Origin: Clostridiales bacterium | GTDB lineage: Bacteria; Bacillota; Clostridia; Tissierellales; GPF-1 | Assembly: GCA_013619125.1 (NCBI GenBank) | Contig: JABXKS010000062.1 | Span: 1-62,711, forward strand | DNA length: 62,711 bases | Direction: 5' to 3' | In this document: positions 7,731-17,183 of the stretch, piece after piece | Position numbering within the stretch: position 1 is the first letter of the stretch | Layout of the letters: each line of letters starts with the position of its first letter | Program-made: the position numbers and the translations under genes | Notes under the pieces: model-generated | Told to the model about the DNA's origin: nothing | The model's input: the letters and a program-made list of their open reading frames with translations, nothing else | Databases searched by the model: none

Positions 7731-8832
7731 ACGGAATCGCCCAAGACATTTCAAGCAGATCATCTGCATTCGATCCGAAGATCTTCAAATCCGAAAACCA
7801 TTCTTGAAGCAACTCCTGAAATTGCTCAACACCTGGCTTTTCCGTTTCGCGATGCGGCAACACCAAAAGAGCCAATCCTGCTTCAATTGCCATTTGCGCC
7901 TTGGATGCACGAATGTCACCCGTCACATAAAGATCACTGCTCCCTGCTGCTATAGGGATCAAATCCGCACCTTCTCCCCCGCAGCAACTGATAATCTTCA
8001 CTTGTCGATTTCTATCGCCATAAATCGAAATGGGACACGCGAATTTATTTGCGAGTTCATCCGCGTAATCAGCAAGCGAAATCGATTCTCCTCGTTCTCC
8101 AACCATGCCATATCCCGTTTCACCGAGCGAGTTTTCCATGGCAAACAAATCATACGCCGCAACCTCATAGGGATGTGCTTTTAGCATCTCCCGAATCACC
8201 TGCTCGCGATTCACATCCGTCACCAAAACCTCCAGCTTTATTTCTTTGACTTCAGCCAATTGATTCACCTCGCCCAAAAACGGTCTAGCGCCGTGCAGCG
8301 CTCGAAAGGTTCCAATCCCTTCCAACGCAAAAGAACAATGGGTATAGTTCCGCAAGGTACCCGCACCCGCTTCCATCATGGCAAATAAAACTTCTTTCGC
8401 ATGAGTTTCCGGTACATAGGTGGAGAGCTTGTACCCTTTGATCACAGAAGTCCCCTGCAAAAACTTGATTGATTCAAGACCCAGTCGCTTCGCCAACGCA
8501 TCGCTGATGCCAAAAGGCATTTGATCCAAGTTGGTATGGGCTGAGTAAACGATCAGCTTGTTTTCGATTAAACGTTGTACCAATTTGCCACGAACACTGG
8601 TGAAATCCAAACTGCGTATTGAGGTAAAGAAGAAGGGATGATGGGTAATAATCATTTCACATCTTTTTTCAATTGCCTCATCGATCACCCCATGGGTCAT
8701 TTCCAAAGCCACCATCACGCGGTTCACCGATTGATTCGCATCCCCTAGTTGAAGCCCACAATTGTCCCAGGATTCTTGCAACCGTTCAGGAACCTGGCGA
8801 TTGATCTCCGAAATAATCTCACTAGCCAACAT
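7717..8832 (-). CDS. Nif3-like dinuclear metal centre protein (YqfO family)
   Basis: The 371-residue protein has N- and C-terminal Nif3 halves: WDNCGLQLGD, ITHHPFFF and AHTNLD at the front, and VTGDIRAS with a second metal-ligand region at the back. A central insertion resembling a PII/CutA-type domain (residues ~130-230) is present, as in Bacillus YqfO. The family forms toroidal hexamers with a two-metal site. The molecular role is unsettled despite older GTP cyclohydrolase labels. It overlaps trmK by 11 bases, the same pairing as yqfN-yqfO in Bacillus. Its ribosome binding site TGGAGGTGAAG lies inside trmK. Confidence 0.94.
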   Translation of the reverse strand: MLASEIISEINRQVPERLQESWDNCGLQLGDANQSVNRVMVALEMTHGVIDEAIEKRCEMIITHHPFFFTSIRSLDFTSVRGKLVQRLIENKLIVYSAHTNLDQMPFGISDALAKRLGLESIKFLQGTSVIKGYKLSTYVPETHAKEVLFAMMEAGAGTLRNYTHCSFALEGIGTFRALHGARPFLGEVNQLAEVKEIKLEVLVTDVNREQVIREMLKAHPYEVAAYDLFAMENSLGETGYGMVGERGESISLADYADELANKFACPISIYGDRNRQVKIISCCGGEGADLIPIAAGSSDLYVTGDIRASKAQMAIEAGLALLVLPHRETEKPGVEQFQELLQEWFSDLKIFGSNADDLLEMSWAIPFAER

Positions 8833-9505
8833 TATTCTTCACCTCCAAAAACGTTTCTTTTTTCTTTTCCCAACGTGCAATTTCATCGGTCTTGGCCTCG
8901 AGACATGCCCGCAATTGCTTCTGAATAATCTCAATCCTCTCGATTCGAAAATCCAGATACTCTTTAAGAACCGTTCCGCCATTTTTGAGAATCACAGGCC
9001 CCACTTCACGATAAATCGGCAAAAAATTAAGTTCTTCGCCATGGGTAACCTTGATAATCTGATAGAACTTGTTCCCTTCCCGCACCAATGCTTCATCAAG
9101 AATACGGAATCGATTTTGCAGCAAGAATTCGCGCAAGACCGGTACCTTTACCATGGGCTGCAAAATATAGGTGGAAAGAGACCGTGTCTTTTCCCAGTCA
9201 GCTGACAAAATCTCACTGATTAATTCGCCGCCCATTCCCGCAATCACAACGAGGTCCACTTCCGCACAGCCGATTGGTTCGATTCCATTTCCCAATCGAA
9301 ACTGCATTTGATCGATCCATTCTTTTCCCGTATTCCTTCTGGCAGAAGAAAGAGGCTTTTCGTTGATATCCGCAGCTATTGCGGATGGAATTTGCTTTCG
9401 TTTCAATAAAGCGAGGGGCAAATAGCCGTGATCAGTGCCCACATCCGCTATGGTTGCTCCCTGAGGGATCATTTTTGCAATAGCCTCTAATCTTGGGGTT
9501 AACAT
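8822..9505 (-). CDS. trmK: tRNA (adenine(22)-N1)-methyltransferase
   Basis: This SAM-dependent Rossmann methyltransferase modifies A22 in tRNA. The 227-residue protein starts MLTPRLEAIAKMIP, has the SAM-binding motif IADVGTDHGYLPLAL, and then VVIAGMGGELI, both diagnostic of the TrmK/YqfN family. A C-terminal helical segment with KKKETFLEVK is coiled-coil-like. The start follows AGGAGGAATT. It lies between rpoD (separated by that gene's terminator) and nif3, with which it overlaps. Confidence 0.95.
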   Translation of the reverse strand: MLTPRLEAIAKMIPQGATIADVGTDHGYLPLALLKRKQIPSAIAADINEKPLSSARRNTGKEWIDQMQFRLGNGIEPIGCAEVDLVVIAGMGGELISEILSADWEKTRSLSTYILQPMVKVPVLREFLLQNRFRILDEALVREGNKFYQIIKVTHGEELNFLPIYREVGPVILKNGGTVLKEYLDFRIERIEIIQKQLRACLEAKTDEIARWEKKKETFLEVKNNVG

Positions 9506-9517
9506 AATTCCTCCTAT

Positions 9518-9542
9518 AAAAAAGATTCGCTTTCGCGAATCT
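9518..9542 (-). terminator. Terminator after rpoD
   Basis: The stem AGATTCGC/GCGAATCT with a TTTC/GAAA loop is followed by a T run on the minus strand, immediately after the rpoD stop. Confidence 0.87.
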
Positions 9543-10664
9543 CTAATCTAAAAAGTCTTTTAATCGCTTGCTTCGACTTGGGTGACGAAGCTTTCGAAGC
9601 GCTTTTGCTTCAATTTGACGAATCCGCTCACGTGTTACATCAAACTCACGACCAACCTCTTCCAAGGTTCTATTTCTGCCGTCATCCAGTCCAAATCGCA
9701 ACCGGAGCACCTTCTGTTCCCGTGGTGTTAAGGTTTCCAAAACTTCCACCAATTGCTCGCGAAGCATGGTAGACGTTGCCGCATCTGCCGGCGCTTGTGC
9801 ATATTCGTCTGGAATAAAATCGCCCAAATGGCTATCTTCTTCTTCGCCGATTGGCGTTTCCAATGAAACCGGTTCTTGTGCGATTTTCATGATCTCTCGC
9901 ACCTTATCTTCATCCATGCCCATCTCTGTTGCGATCTCATCGGCGCTTGGCTCTCGCCCTAGATCTTGCAGCAATTGACGAGAAACACGCATTAATTTAT
10001 TAATGGTTTCCACCATATGAACAGGAATCCGAATCGTTCTTGCCTGATCGGCAATGGATCGTGTAATGGCCTGGCGAATCCACCAGGTTGCATAGGTACT
10101 GAATTTATATCCTTTTCGGTAGTCAAACTTCTCCACCGCTTTAATTAAACCCATATTTCCTTCTTGAATCAAATCTAAAAACAACATGCCTCGACCAACA
10201 TAACGCTTCGCGATACTGACAACCAAACGCAAGTTAGCTTCGCATAATTTTTGTTTCGCAATTTCGTCTCCCTCTTCAATCCGCTTGGCAAGTTCAATTT
10301 CTTCCTGCGCGGAAAGCAAGGAAACCTTGCCAATCTCTTTCAGGTACATGCGTACCGGATCATCCACATTGATCGATTTGCCGAGATCAGCGGACTTGGA
10401 GCTTGTCGCTTTTTTCTTTTTTTTCTTTGGTTTTGCTTTTGTTTCTTTTTCAATTTTCAAGATCACCGTATCGTCGCTTGTATCATCAACAACATTAACT
10501 TTCTTTTTCTCTAATTTTTGATAAATCGTATCTATTTGCTCCGTAGATAAATCAATTTCTGAGATCGTATCCATGATTTTTTTATAGGTTACGGTTTTAT
10601 CCTTCACTGCTGTTTCAATCAACTTGTCAACAACCTCTTGGCTTTTCTTATCGAGTTTACTCAA
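9543..10664 (-). CDS. rpoD: RNA polymerase primary sigma factor (sigma A / RpoD)
   Basis: The 373-residue housekeeping sigma factor shows an N-terminal region 1.1 and a lysine-rich linker. Region 1.2 ([13 protein letters not shown]), region 2 ([14 protein letters not shown] and [13 protein letters not shown]), region 3 ([11 protein letters not shown]) and region 4.2 ([17 protein letters not shown]) follow. The start codon is TTG at 10664, behind GGGAGGC; no ATG fits better. It follows dnaG by 16 bases as in the classic macromolecular synthesis operon. The consensus promoters seen across the window are its expected targets. Confidence 0.98.
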   Translation of the reverse strand: MSKLDKKSQEVVDKLIETAVKDKTVTYKKIMDTISEIDLSTEQIDTIYQKLEKKKVNVVDDTSDDTVILKIEKETKAKPKKKKKKATSSKSADLGKSINVDDPVRMYLKEIGKVSLLSAQEEIELAKRIEEGDEIAKQKLCEANLRLVVSIAKRYVGRGMLFLDLIQEGNMGLIKAVEKFDYRKGYKFSTYATWWIRQAITRSIADQARTIRIPVHMVETINKLMRVSRQLLQDLGREPSADEIATEMGMDEDKVREIMKIAQEPVSLETPIGEEEDSHLGDFIPDEYAQAPADAATSTMLREQLVEVLETLTPREQKVLRLRFGLDDGRNRTLEEVGREFDVTRERIRQIEAKALRKLRHPSRSKRLKDFLD

Positions 10665-10680
10665 TCTCGTACGCCTCCCA

Positions 10681-12462
10681 TTACATAGTCCCTAATTCAT
10701 TCATCTTCCTCATGATCTCTTGGATCTCAAGAATAATCATTTTTCGCATTTCTTCATCCCGCAATGGGATCGACTGCAACAAACCTTCTCGGTCCTTTTT
10801 CAGCCCACGATAATATTGCAGATGAATCTTTTTGATATAATCCATGAGCACTTTTTGTGAGACTTCCCCACTAAACTCAGTTCTACTATTATATAGCATC
10901 TCTCGCTCTTTATCAAATCGATCGACAAAAAACTCGGATATCGCTTCTTTATCCCGAAGCTTTCCTTCCGATAAGAGCGGAAATAACTCCGCCACATAGC
11001 TGTCTAAGCCGCTCCCGGCAAAAGCAACCACCATGGGATCCACTTTCAGCTCTTCAAAAAGCGCTGGCTTTTCATGCAGCATAATCAAGAATTCTTGAAT
11101 CAAGGAGCGATTATTGCTTTTAATCACCAGGGGTTCTTTATGAATCGCAGGGTCTCTCGGTTTCTCTCTTGGCTTTTCCCTCGGCACTTCAGCAGCTCTT
11201 TCCAAAAATAGCCCTTTTGGCACCTGGAAGTCACGGGCAAGATGCTCCGCATAAATCTCCCTGGTGGTGCGATCCTTCAATCCCTTCAAGTACTGCGTGA
11301 TCTCTCTTATACATAATACCCTTTGTTCATCATCTTTGACGGTATATTTCGATTGAATGCGCGCCAATTGATAGTCGACATAATAGGTTGCTGTTGTGAT
11401 GGCTTGCTGAAAAGATTCAACACCATCTCGTTGTATCCATTCATCCGGGTCTTTGGCATTCCCCAAAATGATGATGCGCGGTTCCATCTTTGCATCCAAC
11501 AAGACCTGAATCGCTCGATCAGTTGCTTTTTGTCCAGCGGAATCCGAATCATAGCAGATATAAATCTGATCAGTATATCGCTTGATTAAATGTGCTTGTT
11601 CCTTTGTCAAAGCAGTTCCCAAAGATGCAACTGCCGTTGTAATTCCAACCTGATGCAAAGCGATCACATCCATATATCCTTCCACCAGGATCAATCCCTC
11701 GCGCCGGGCGTCTTTTTTCGCTAGATGCAAGGCATATAGGTTAAATCGTTTATTGAAGATGATCGTTTCTGGAGAATTCAAATATTTGGGTTCACCCTTC
11801 TCAAGTACGCGCCCGCCAAATCCAATCATTCGACCTCGAATATCTTGAATAGGGAACATCATACGTCCTCGAAATCGGTCGTACGTTCGTCCAGTTTTTT
11901 CCGATTTTGACAAAAGACCCGCCTTCATCATTTCTTCTTCCGTGAAACCTTTCTTCAACATGGCTTCTTTTAATACCTGCCACTCGTCAGAAGAAAAACC
12001 AAGTCCGAATTTTTGAATGGTCTCGATAGTCAAAGACCGTTTTTGAAAATACGCATAAGCCTCCCGTTCATTCTTCAAATTGCGGTAAAAATAAATGGCA
12101 GCTTCCCGGTTCAATTCATATAATCGTTTCTTTTCTTTTTGATCCGGGTCATCCTCATCAGATTGTTCCGGTATTGCGATGTTGGCGCGGCTGGCTAAAT
12201 ACTCCAACGCCTCAATAAAATTCATATTTTGTGTTTTCATCACAAAAGCGATCGCGTCGCCGCTCTCTCCGCATCCAAAACACTTATAAATTCCCTTTTC
12301 GGGAGACACCATAAAAGACGGCGTTTTTTCATGATGAAAGGGGCAACATCCTTTGTAGTTGGCTCCCGCTTTCTTTAGTGGGACCGTCTCCCCGATTACA
12401 CCAACCAAATCGCTCGCGCTTCGTACTTCTTCTATCCATTCATCTGTAAATCGCGTTTTCAT
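10681..12462 (-). CDS. dnaG: DNA primase
   Basis: The enzyme synthesises RNA primers at the replication fork. The 593-residue protein has an N-terminal CHC2 zinc finger ([11 protein letters not shown] then [11 protein letters not shown]). The catalytic core has a Toprim region ([16 protein letters not shown] ... [10 protein letters not shown]), and a C-terminal region serves for helicase contact. It starts with ATG at 12462 behind AGGTGATTAG. It lies between dgt and rpoD in the same direction, and the short spacing to rpoD suggests one transcript. Confidence 0.98.
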   Translation of the reverse strand: MKTRFTDEWIEEVRSASDLVGVIGETVPLKKAGANYKGCCPFHHEKTPSFMVSPEKGIYKCFGCGESGDAIAFVMKTQNMNFIEALEYLASRANIAIPEQSDEDDPDQKEKKRLYELNREAAIYFYRNLKNEREAYAYFQKRSLTIETIQKFGLGFSSDEWQVLKEAMLKKGFTEEEMMKAGLLSKSEKTGRTYDRFRGRMMFPIQDIRGRMIGFGGRVLEKGEPKYLNSPETIIFNKRFNLYALHLAKKDARREGLILVEGYMDVIALHQVGITTAVASLGTALTKEQAHLIKRYTDQIYICYDSDSAGQKATDRAIQVLLDAKMEPRIIILGNAKDPDEWIQRDGVESFQQAITTATYYVDYQLARIQSKYTVKDDEQRVLCIREITQYLKGLKDRTTREIYAEHLARDFQVPKGLFLERAAEVPREKPREKPRDPAIHKEPLVIKSNNRSLIQEFLIMLHEKPALFEELKVDPMVVAFAGSGLDSYVAELFPLLSEGKLRDKEAISEFFVDRFDKEREMLYNSRTEFSGEVSQKVLMDYIKKIHLQYYRGLKKDREGLLQSIPLRDEEMRKMIILEIQEIMRKMNELGTM

Positions 12463-12505
12463 CTAATCACCTAATCCCCATTATATGCGAATTGCCTCTT
12501 CTTTC

Positions 12506-13507
12506 TCAACCATTCCATGGACGAGGAATAAAAATATTCGAAAAACGACTCAAAGCATATCGATCTGACATGCCCGCAATAAAATAACAAACACTGTCAT
12601 CGATGGAATACTCCAGCCGATGATAGGGTTGTGGTACTTCTTCAGGATGTACCAAATAGTATTTATACAACTCCTTCAATAGATTGATCGCCTTTCCCTC
12701 TTCCTGCTTGGCAGAAGAGTGCAAATAGACATGTTCAAACAAATATTTTCGAAGGGCTTGCATGGCAATCGCAATTTTATCGCTTTGAATAATCCGATCT
12801 TTCTCCCAACTATTTTCAATAATATCCTTCACAAGGGTATCAAGCCGTTGACCATGGGTTTCCCCCAAAACAAGAATCGACTCTTTCGGTAATTCTTCCA
12901 TACGCAAAACGCCTGCACGCAAAGAATCATCGATATCGTGATTGATATAGGCAATTCGATCCGCGATTTTCACAATCTGTCCTTCCAAGGTTATTGGCAA
13001 CACCGACCCGGTGTGATTGAGGATTCCATCCCTGACTTCAGCCGATAAATTCAATCCAGGTTTCCCCTTGTGCTGCTCCAGTTCATCCACAATGCGAAGG
13101 CTGTGCTCATTGTGTCGAAATCCCTCGGGGTGAAGCTGGTTCAAGACGTTCTCACCGGTATGTCCAAATGGGGTATGCCCCAAATCATGGCCTAGCGCAA
13201 TCGCTTCTGTCAGATCCTCATTTAGCGACAATGCTCTTGCAATCGTCCGAGAAATTTGCGCGACCTCCAAGGTGTGGGTTAAGCGCGTTCTATAATGGTC
13301 CCCTTCGGGAGAAATAAAAACCTGGGTTTTATGCTTCAGTCGCCGAAAGGCTTTGGTATGAAGAATGCGATCTCGATCCCGTTGAAAAATGGTGCGAATG
13401 TCACAGGGGTCTTCATTATTCTTTCGCCCCAAACTTTCATCGCTTTTTGTTGCATGTGTCGATAAAAATTCATGCTCGCGCTTTTCTATGCGTTCTCGAA
13501 TATTCAT
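12506..13507 (-). CDS. dgt: dGTP triphosphohydrolase-like HD protein
   Basis: Hydrolyses deoxynucleoside triphosphates (dGTP in characterised members) to nucleoside and triphosphate. HD-domain metal ligands are visible as HTLEVAQIS, GHDLGHTPFGHTGE and, later, RIAYINHDIDD. The 333-residue length suits the shorter dGTPase-like subfamily. The start at 13507 (MNIRERIEKREHE) follows GGAGGGGG; a longer upstream frame lacks a ribosome site. It lies just before dnaG, an arrangement common in Clostridia. Confidence 0.92.
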   Translation of the reverse strand: MNIRERIEKREHEFLSTHATKSDESLGRKNNEDPCDIRTIFQRDRDRILHTKAFRRLKHKTQVFISPEGDHYRTRLTHTLEVAQISRTIARALSLNEDLTEAIALGHDLGHTPFGHTGENVLNQLHPEGFRHNEHSLRIVDELEQHKGKPGLNLSAEVRDGILNHTGSVLPITLEGQIVKIADRIAYINHDIDDSLRAGVLRMEELPKESILVLGETHGQRLDTLVKDIIENSWEKDRIIQSDKIAIAMQALRKYLFEHVYLHSSAKQEEGKAINLLKELYKYYLVHPEEVPQPYHRLEYSIDDSVCYFIAGMSDRYALSRFSNIFIPRPWNG

Positions 13508-13528
13508 CAATCCCCCTCCTTTCCACCT

Positions 13529-13557
13529 ATTATATATATACAACATAATTAGAAAAA
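13529..13557 (-). promoter_or_regulatory. Candidate promoter of dgt-dnaG-rpoD
   Basis: A perfect -10 TATAAT (13529-13534) on the minus strand has a weak -35 TTTTTC 17 bases upstream, in an AT-rich stretch between the amt terminator and dgt. Confidence 0.45.
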
Positions 13558-13582
13558 CTCCTTGTCTTAATAAAATGTTTAC

Positions 13583-13612
13583 AAAAAAAGATGCTGGATT
13601 TTCATCCAGCAC
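13583..13612 (-). terminator. Terminator after amt
   Basis: The stem TGCTGGAT/ATCCAGCA is followed by seven Ts on the minus strand, 25 bases past the amt stop. Confidence 0.87.
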
Positions 13613-13636
13613 CTCAAATCTTTCATTTCTTACCCC

Positions 13637-14878
13637 TTATGCTTCTTCTCTTAAGGCAAAATCCGCATAACTGATTGCCCCATGTTCTTCCAAATCCAAG
13701 CCGATATTCTCTTCAGAATCCGTTACGCGAAGACCAATGGTTAAATCTACACCCTTGAATACCAAAAATGCCATAACAACAGTCCAACCAAGAACCGCTG
13801 CAACACCCGTTGCTTGTACGGCGAACAATGCACCTCCGCCTCCATACAACAAGCCGCCAGTTTCAGCAAAAATGCCGACCATCAAGGTGCCAAAAGCACC
13901 GTTGATTCCATGGACTGCAACCGCGCCAACCGGGTCATCAATCTTCAGACTCTTTTCAACAAACTCGCTGCCGAGAACGACCAGAATACCGGCAAATGCA
14001 CCAATAATCGCCGCGCCTGCTGGTGTAACCACATCACATCCTGCAGTAATAGCAACCAAGCCCGCCAATGCGCCATTCAAGGTCATGGCCACATCAGGTT
14101 TTCCTGATCGAACCCAGGTAAAGAACATAGCGCAGATCGCTGCAACCGCCGCCGCTAGGTTCGTCGTAACGAAGATCTTGCTGATCGCCATGACGTTGTC
14201 TGTTCCAGCTGCTGCCAACTGCGAACCCGGGTTAAATCCAAACCAGCCAAACCAAAGGATAAATACACCCAACGCACCCAGCGTCAAGCTGTGTCCCGGG
14301 ATGGTATTCGATGTCCCATCTTCATTGAATTTTCCAATTCGTGGTCCCAAAATTTTTGCACCGATCAATGCTGCCCATCCGCCAATCGAGTGAACAACGG
14401 TAGAGCCGGCAAAATCATGGAATCCAAGTTCAGACAACCAACCGCCTCCCCAGATCCAGTGACCAACAACCGGATAAATCAATCCAGATATCAAAACACT
14501 ATATACTAAGTAAGAAACAAACTTGGTTCTTTCCGCCATGGCTCCCGAAACGATTGTAGCCGCGGTTGCGCAAAAAACGGTTTGAAAGATTAAAAATGCA
14601 AAGATTGGAATGCCAAAATCATAACTGCCTTTTACAAATAAGTCAGGAATGCCAACAAATCCGTTGACTGAGGTGCCAAACATAAGTCCAAACCCCAGGA
14701 CCCAGAACATCACTGAGCCAACAGAAAAGTCCATAATGTTCTTCATAATAATATTTCCAGCGTTTTTCGATCTCGTAAACCCAGTTTCCACCATTGCAAA
14801 CCCGGCTTGCATGAAAAACACCAAGGTTGTTGCAAATAAAACCCATACCGTATCAATTGAAGTAATTAACTCATTCAT
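13637..14878 (-). CDS. amt: Ammonium transporter (Amt family)
   Basis: The 413-residue channel-like membrane protein imports ammonium/ammonia. Diagnostic stretches are FFMQAGFAMVETGFTRSKN at the N-terminus, DFAGSTVVHSIGGWAAL and AVHGINGAFGTL, with about eleven hydrophobic helices. The two pore histidines fall in VVHSIGG and VAVHGING. The start follows AGGAGGC. It is a single-gene unit with a terminator on each side. No PII (glnK) gene adjoins it, which is unusual but not rare in Clostridia. Confidence 0.96.
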   Translation of the reverse strand: MNELITSIDTVWVLFATTLVFFMQAGFAMVETGFTRSKNAGNIIMKNIMDFSVGSVMFWVLGFGLMFGTSVNGFVGIPDLFVKGSYDFGIPIFAFLIFQTVFCATAATIVSGAMAERTKFVSYLVYSVLISGLIYPVVGHWIWGGGWLSELGFHDFAGSTVVHSIGGWAALIGAKILGPRIGKFNEDGTSNTIPGHSLTLGALGVFILWFGWFGFNPGSQLAAAGTDNVMAISKIFVTTNLAAAVAAICAMFFTWVRSGKPDVAMTLNGALAGLVAITAGCDVVTPAGAAIIGAFAGILVVLGSEFVEKSLKIDDPVGAVAVHGINGAFGTLMVGIFAETGGLLYGGGGALFAVQATGVAAVLGWTVVMAFLVFKGVDLTIGLRVTDSEENIGLDLEEHGAISYADFALREEA

Positions 14879-14932
14879 CTCTCATGCCTCCTATGTTTTT
14901 TTCATTTGCAGGTGATTGTAGTATCCGGATAC

Positions 14933-14966
14933 AAAAAAAGACGTCCAGGGGATTAACCCTGGACGC
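14933..14966 (-). terminator. Terminator after the PfpI-family gene
   Basis: The stem GTCCAGGG/CCCTGGAC with a six-base loop is followed by seven Ts on the minus strand. Confidence 0.87.
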
Positions 14967-15024
14967 CTTTGCCCAATCAAATGTTAAACCAATTATAAAA
15001 GGCAATCGTCTCATTGTCAAGCGC

Positions 15025-15543
15025 CTATTTTAAATTTTCAATCAATTCTCTGCAATATTCCGGCAAATCCGGTGGTCTGCGGCTCGATACAATATGTCCA
15101 TCTGTAATGGCCGGAACATCCTTCCAAATCGCCCCTGCATTCTCCATATCATCACGTATTCCCGGGGTGCTAGTCACTACTTTCCCCCTTAGAATATCCG
15201 CGGAAATCAACACCCATCCTGCATGGCAAATCTGCCCGATTGTTTTTTCTTGCGCATCCATTTTTTTAACCAATTCCAAGACTTCTGGGAACCGCCTTAG
15301 CTTATCAGGCGCCCATCCACCCGGCACCAATATACCATCATATTCCTTTTCCAGAGCATCAGCAAAAGAAAATTCTGAGATCGCAGGAACCCCATATTTC
15401 CCTTTGTATTTGATTCCAGCCCCTTCTCCGACCAATTCTACAATTGCGCCTTCTTCTTTTAACCGGTATACCGGCACCCATAACTCCAAATCCTCAAAGT
15501 CATGATGCACCAGCGCACAAATCCGCTTGCCTTTCAACAACAT
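15025..15543 (-). CDS. DJ-1/PfpI family protein
   Basis: The 172-residue cytoplasmic protein has the DJ-1/PfpI alpha-beta fold. Glutamate is in DFEDLELWVP, and a nucleophile elbow reads GQICHAGWVLISAD, giving the Cys-His pair. GILVPGGWAPDKLR precedes it. Members act as glyoxalase III/deglycase-like or stress proteins, and older protease labels are doubtful. The start at 15543 (MLLKGKRICALVH) has AAGGAG eight bases upstream. It is a single-gene unit bounded by terminators. Confidence 0.88.
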   Translation of the reverse strand: MLLKGKRICALVHHDFEDLELWVPVYRLKEEGAIVELVGEGAGIKYKGKYGVPAISEFSFADALEKEYDGILVPGGWAPDKLRRFPEVLELVKKMDAQEKTIGQICHAGWVLISADILRGKVVTSTPGIRDDMENAGAIWKDVPAITDGHIVSSRRPPDLPEYCRELIENLK

Positions 15544-15576
15544 GGGTGTTCTCCTTTTTCTATTTATTATATCACG

Positions 15577-15609
15577 CAAAAAAGGGATGGAGCAAAAACT
15601 CCATCCCTT
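15577..15609 (-). terminator. Terminator after cstA
   Basis: The stem AAGGGATGGAG/CTCCATCCCTT with an A-rich loop is followed by Ts on the minus strand. Confidence 0.88.
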
Positions 15610-15624
15610 CTCACTATGCTGCCG

Positions 15625-17049
15625 TTATGCCGCTTTATTATTTTTTGTTTCATCGGTCTCTGTTTTTGATGTTTTTCCTGCTTTCGCTAAGAAGAAAACA
15701 AGGGTTCCCAACGCTATAGCAATCCCTGCCGGCACTCCGAAAGATTCTGGTAATCGAAGTCCTTCAGGCGCAACCAATATATAGCTGGTAATCACTGCCG
15801 TCATAAAGGTCGCAGGAATTGTCGCGATCCAATGGAATTTCTTTTCTTTCACTAGGAACGCAGCTGATGTCCAAAGCATGATGGTTGCCAGCGTTTGGTT
15901 CGACCATGCGAAGTATCTCCAGATGATGGAGAAATCAATAAAACATAGTGCCAATCCAATCGCAAACAACGGAATGGCTACCTTGAAACGATTTGCAAAT
16001 GCATCCTGCTTCAGACCGATGGCATCAGCAATCGCCATACGAGCGCTTCTGAAGGCCGTGTCGCCAGATGTGATTGGCGCTGCTACAACACCCAATACTG
16101 CCAAGATTCCACCGACTGGTCCCAATAGCGAGCTGGAGATCGTGTTGACGACAACCGCTGCAGAACCTGCTTCACTCAACCCTTCTATAGAACCGAAGAA
16201 ACTCATCGCAGCTGCTGCCCAAATCAAGGCAATCATACCCTCTGCGATCATGGCACCATAGAATACACGGCGACCTTGTTTTTCATTCTTTAAGCAGCGT
16301 GCCATAATTGGCGATTGTGTGGCATGGAATCCACTAATTGCGCCACATGCGATCGTGACAAACAAGAATGGAAAGACCGATTTCCCTGCCGGGTGCATAT
16401 TGGTGAAAGAAATCTCAGGAATAGTGTATCCCTTTAAAATAATACCACCGATAATGCCAACACCCATGATTAAAAGAGCTGCGCCGAAAATCGGATAGAT
16501 TTTTCCAATCACCTTATCCACTGGCAAAACAGTTGCCAACAAATAGTACGCGATGATAATACCCAAGAAGAAAAATTTATTGATTCCCGTCATGTTTTCC
16601 AATAGCCCTGCTGGTCCGTTGATGAACACAACACCGACCAAGATCAAAAGTAAAACCGAGAATACACGCATCACGTTCTTTGCGCTTGTACCTAAGTAAC
16701 GTCCAACAATTTCTGCCATCGTATCCCCGCCATGTCGCATGGAAAGCATACCCGCGAAATAGTCATGAACGGCTCCCGCAAAGATGGAACCTAATACGAT
16801 CCACAAAAATGCGATTGGTCCCCAAAGGGCTCCTGCGATTGCACCGAAGATCGGTCCAAGTCCAGCGATGTTCAAAAATTGAATCAGAAACGCCTTTTTC
16901 CATCCCATCTCCACAAAGTCAACGCCATCCGCTTTCGCGATCGCCGGCGTCTCTCTGTTTTCATCTGCACCGTAAACTTTCTCAACAAATTTCCCGTAAA
17001 CAAAATACCCTACTATCAATGCCACTACCGATAATAAAAATGATACCAT
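15625..17049 (-). CDS. cstA: CstA-family carbon starvation carrier (probable pyruvate or peptide symporter)
   Basis: A 474-residue membrane protein with many hydrophobic helices and CstA signatures: GPIFGAIAGALWGP, FAGMLSMRHGGDTMAEIVG, and SGFHATQSPIMARCLKNE. It is the short form common in Firmicutes, lacking much of the C-terminal region of the ~700-residue enteric CstA. The start at 17049 (MVSFLLSVVAL) follows AAAGGAGG. The neighbouring LytS/LytTR pair mirrors BtsS/BtsR, which controls the CstA-family pyruvate symporter BtsT in E. coli, so pyruvate uptake is the favoured inference. An extended -10 and a cre-like site lie upstream. Confidence 0.9.
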   Translation of the reverse strand: MVSFLLSVVALIVGYFVYGKFVEKVYGADENRETPAIAKADGVDFVEMGWKKAFLIQFLNIAGLGPIFGAIAGALWGPIAFLWIVLGSIFAGAVHDYFAGMLSMRHGGDTMAEIVGRYLGTSAKNVMRVFSVLLLILVGVVFINGPAGLLENMTGINKFFFLGIIIAYYLLATVLPVDKVIGKIYPIFGAALLIMGVGIIGGIILKGYTIPEISFTNMHPAGKSVFPFLFVTIACGAISGFHATQSPIMARCLKNEKQGRRVFYGAMIAEGMIALIWAAAAMSFFGSIEGLSEAGSAAVVVNTISSSLLGPVGGILAVLGVVAAPITSGDTAFRSARMAIADAIGLKQDAFANRFKVAIPLFAIGLALCFIDFSIIWRYFAWSNQTLATIMLWTSAAFLVKEKKFHWIATIPATFMTAVITSYILVAPEGLRLPESFGVPAGIAIALGTLVFFLAKAGKTSKTETDETKNNKAA

Positions 17050-17077
17050 TTGTCTTCCTCCTTTTTTAATTGTTCTC

Positions 17078-17086
17078 AGTATACCA
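17078..17086 (-). promoter_or_regulatory. Extended -10 promoter of cstA
   Basis: TGGTATACT on the minus strand gives an extended -10 element. The -35 region is poor, which is common for activated promoters. The direct repeat ACCAAGAACCAAG abuts it at 17083-17095 and could be bound by the adjacent LytTR regulator. Confidence 0.45.
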
Positions 17087-17093
17087 AGAACCA

Positions 17094-17107
17094 AGGAAAC
17101 GGTTTCC
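17094..17107 (-). promoter_or_regulatory. cre-like CcpA site upstream of cstA
   Basis: The minus-strand sequence GGAAACCGTTTCCT matches 12 of 14 positions of the cre consensus TGWAARCGYTWNCW and overlaps where a -35 box would lie. Carbon catabolite repression of cstA is the inference. Confidence 0.5.
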
Positions 17108-17125
17108 CACCGAAGGATGGAACGA

Positions 17126-17160
17126 CAAAAAAAGAGGGTGAATCGTCAATTCACCCTCCC
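17126..17160 (-). terminator. Terminator after the LytTR regulator gene
   Basis: The stem GAGGGTGAAT/ATTCACCCTC is followed by a T run on the minus strand. It separates the two-component genes from cstA. Confidence 0.88.
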
Positions 17161-17183
17161 GAAATGCATTTGGCTGTCGCCAA

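Noticed and set aside
13737-14393. 218-codon plus-strand frame inside amt
   Set aside because: Antisense shadow of the conserved ammonium transporter; proline/alanine/threonine-rich with no ribosome site.
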